Below the pieces are notes generated by a model. The model was not told the origin of the DNA and made no database searches. It saw only the letters and a program-made list of their open reading frames with translations. The translations under genes were made by a program, and so were the position numbers. A stretch of DNA of 64,000 nucleotides from Pleurocapsa minor HA4230-MV1 (GTDB lineage: Bacteria > Cyanobacteriota > Cyanobacteriia > Cyanobacteriales > Xenococcaceae): the NCBI GenBank assembly GCA_019359095.1, contig JAHHHZ010000028.1:62001-126000 (forward strand), written 5' to 3'. Of the stretch, positions 63,516 to 64,000 are shown one piece after another (positions within the stretch are counted from its first letter, which is position 1; the number at the start of each line of letters is the position of its first letter).

Positions 63516-64000
63516 ATTAACTCTATCTCTAGCCCAACCAAAATAATCTCCAAAGACCCTCAAGCTGTATTAGAAATCTGGGGACGTTCTTCTCTCTCAG
63601 GAAATGTCCAAATTAGTGGGGCCAAAAATTCTGCTCTGGTATTGATGGCAGGTTCTATACTCTGTCCTGGTAAATGTACTTTACGCAACGTGCCAGACTT
63701 AGTTGATATCAAACGCATGAGGCAAATACTTGAGGCTTTGGGCGTTAAGCTAAATCGTCAAGATGATGTGATTGAAATCGATGCTACTAAAATTAACCCG
63801 ACTGAAGCTCCTTATGATGTTGTATCACAGCTTCGAGCTAGCTTCTTTGTCATTGGCCCCTTATTAACTAGGCTAGGTACGGCTCGCGTTCCTCTCCCTG
63901 GAGGATGTGCTATTGGCGCTAGACCCGTCGATCTCCATGTACGGGGACTACAGGCGATGGGAGCGAATGTTTCCATTGAAGATGGTGTGGTTCATGCTAA
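63516..64000 (+). CDS. murA: UDP-N-acetylglucosamine 1-carboxyvinyltransferase (MurA), cut off at window end
   Basis: First committed step of peptidoglycan synthesis (target of fosfomycin). The visible 161 codons carry [16 protein letters not shown] (the conserved K-N pair), [29 protein letters not shown] and the loop [17 protein letters not shown] with the PEP-binding Cys. The start is an ATT at 63516 (reading INSISS), with AAGAGG about eight bases upstream; no ATG, GTG or TTG is in frame between the upstream TGA and the conserved domain. An ATT start is thus the best fit. Confidence 0.9.
   Translation, partial: MNSISSPTKIISKDPQAVLEIWGRSSLSGNVQISGAKNSALVLMAGSILCPGKCTLRNVPDLVDIKRMRQILEALGVKLNRQDDVIEIDATKINPTEAPYDVVSQLRASFFVIGPLLTRLGTARVPLPGGCAIGARPVDLHVRGLQAMGANVSIEDGVVHA

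Overview
The window is chromosomal DNA of a cyanobacterium. It carries psaK (photosystem I), petN (cytochrome b6f), nblS and a cyanobacterial FtsH. It also has families largely restricted to cyanobacteria (DUF1823, DUF3727, a cyano-type PPOX flavoprotein, DUF1400 hydrolase). The HIP1 octamer GCGATCGC is scattered throughout, as are heptamer tandem repeats of the ACCCATT, AGTAATC and AGTGAGC types. Base composition is moderately AT-rich. I cannot fix the genus from sequence alone; a unicellular or baeocyte-forming cyanobacterium is plausible.

Layout. 1-5.1 kb: partial coaX, a secreted protein, dacB with a broken duplicate of its own 5' end, then mrp and a cupin. 5.1-13.5 kb: fmt, nblS, purD, trpF, psaK, a DUF1400 hydrolase, argF. 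13.5-16.3 kb: a small accessory patch with a tnpB-only IS605-type element abutting argF, a GFA protein, a frameshifted DUF457 relic and an orphan Nif11 peptide. 16.3-23.1 kb: EamA transporter, DUF1823, Nudix, argH, SpoIIE phosphatase, ftsY. 23.2-27.1 kb: a PIN/antitoxin pair and two back-to-back HxlR/quinone-reductase modules. 27.4-35 kb: GT2, ftsH, a repeat-rich gap, an unknown protein, yraN, PPOX, two small proteins. 35.2-41.5 kb: a plus-strand run aspS, DUF3727, mltG, ecfT, pabB-like. 41.7-50.5 kb: petN with a 46-aa partner, M16 peptidase, tsaB, fetB, a MITE, pdxH, a serine protease, hemL. 51-64 kb: gltA, an ABC exporter, HDAC-like hydrolase, msrA, pdhA, a second MITE, clpC, an aldolase-like gene, an SRPBCC protein, a SpoU methylase, tRNA-Leu(CAG) and the start of murA.

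Most genes are housekeeping and stand alone or in short same-strand runs; arginine synthesis (argF, argH), peptidoglycan (dacB, mltG, murA) and proteostasis (ftsH, clpC, ftsY) recur but are not clustered. I found no CRISPR array, prophage, rRNA operon or obvious defence island. The most unusual observations are: a TnpB that lacks the canonical RuvC-II glutamate and zinc finger, whose element appears to supply the last codon and stop of argF; an unannotated-size gene directly coupled to petN; a 162-bp MITE with a perfect 8-bp target duplication and a larger relative; a ClpC with a shortened M-domain; two neighbouring genes whose only plausible start codon is ATT; a PIN toxin whose first catalytic Asp is Lys; and heptamer repeats that provide the stop codons of several genes.
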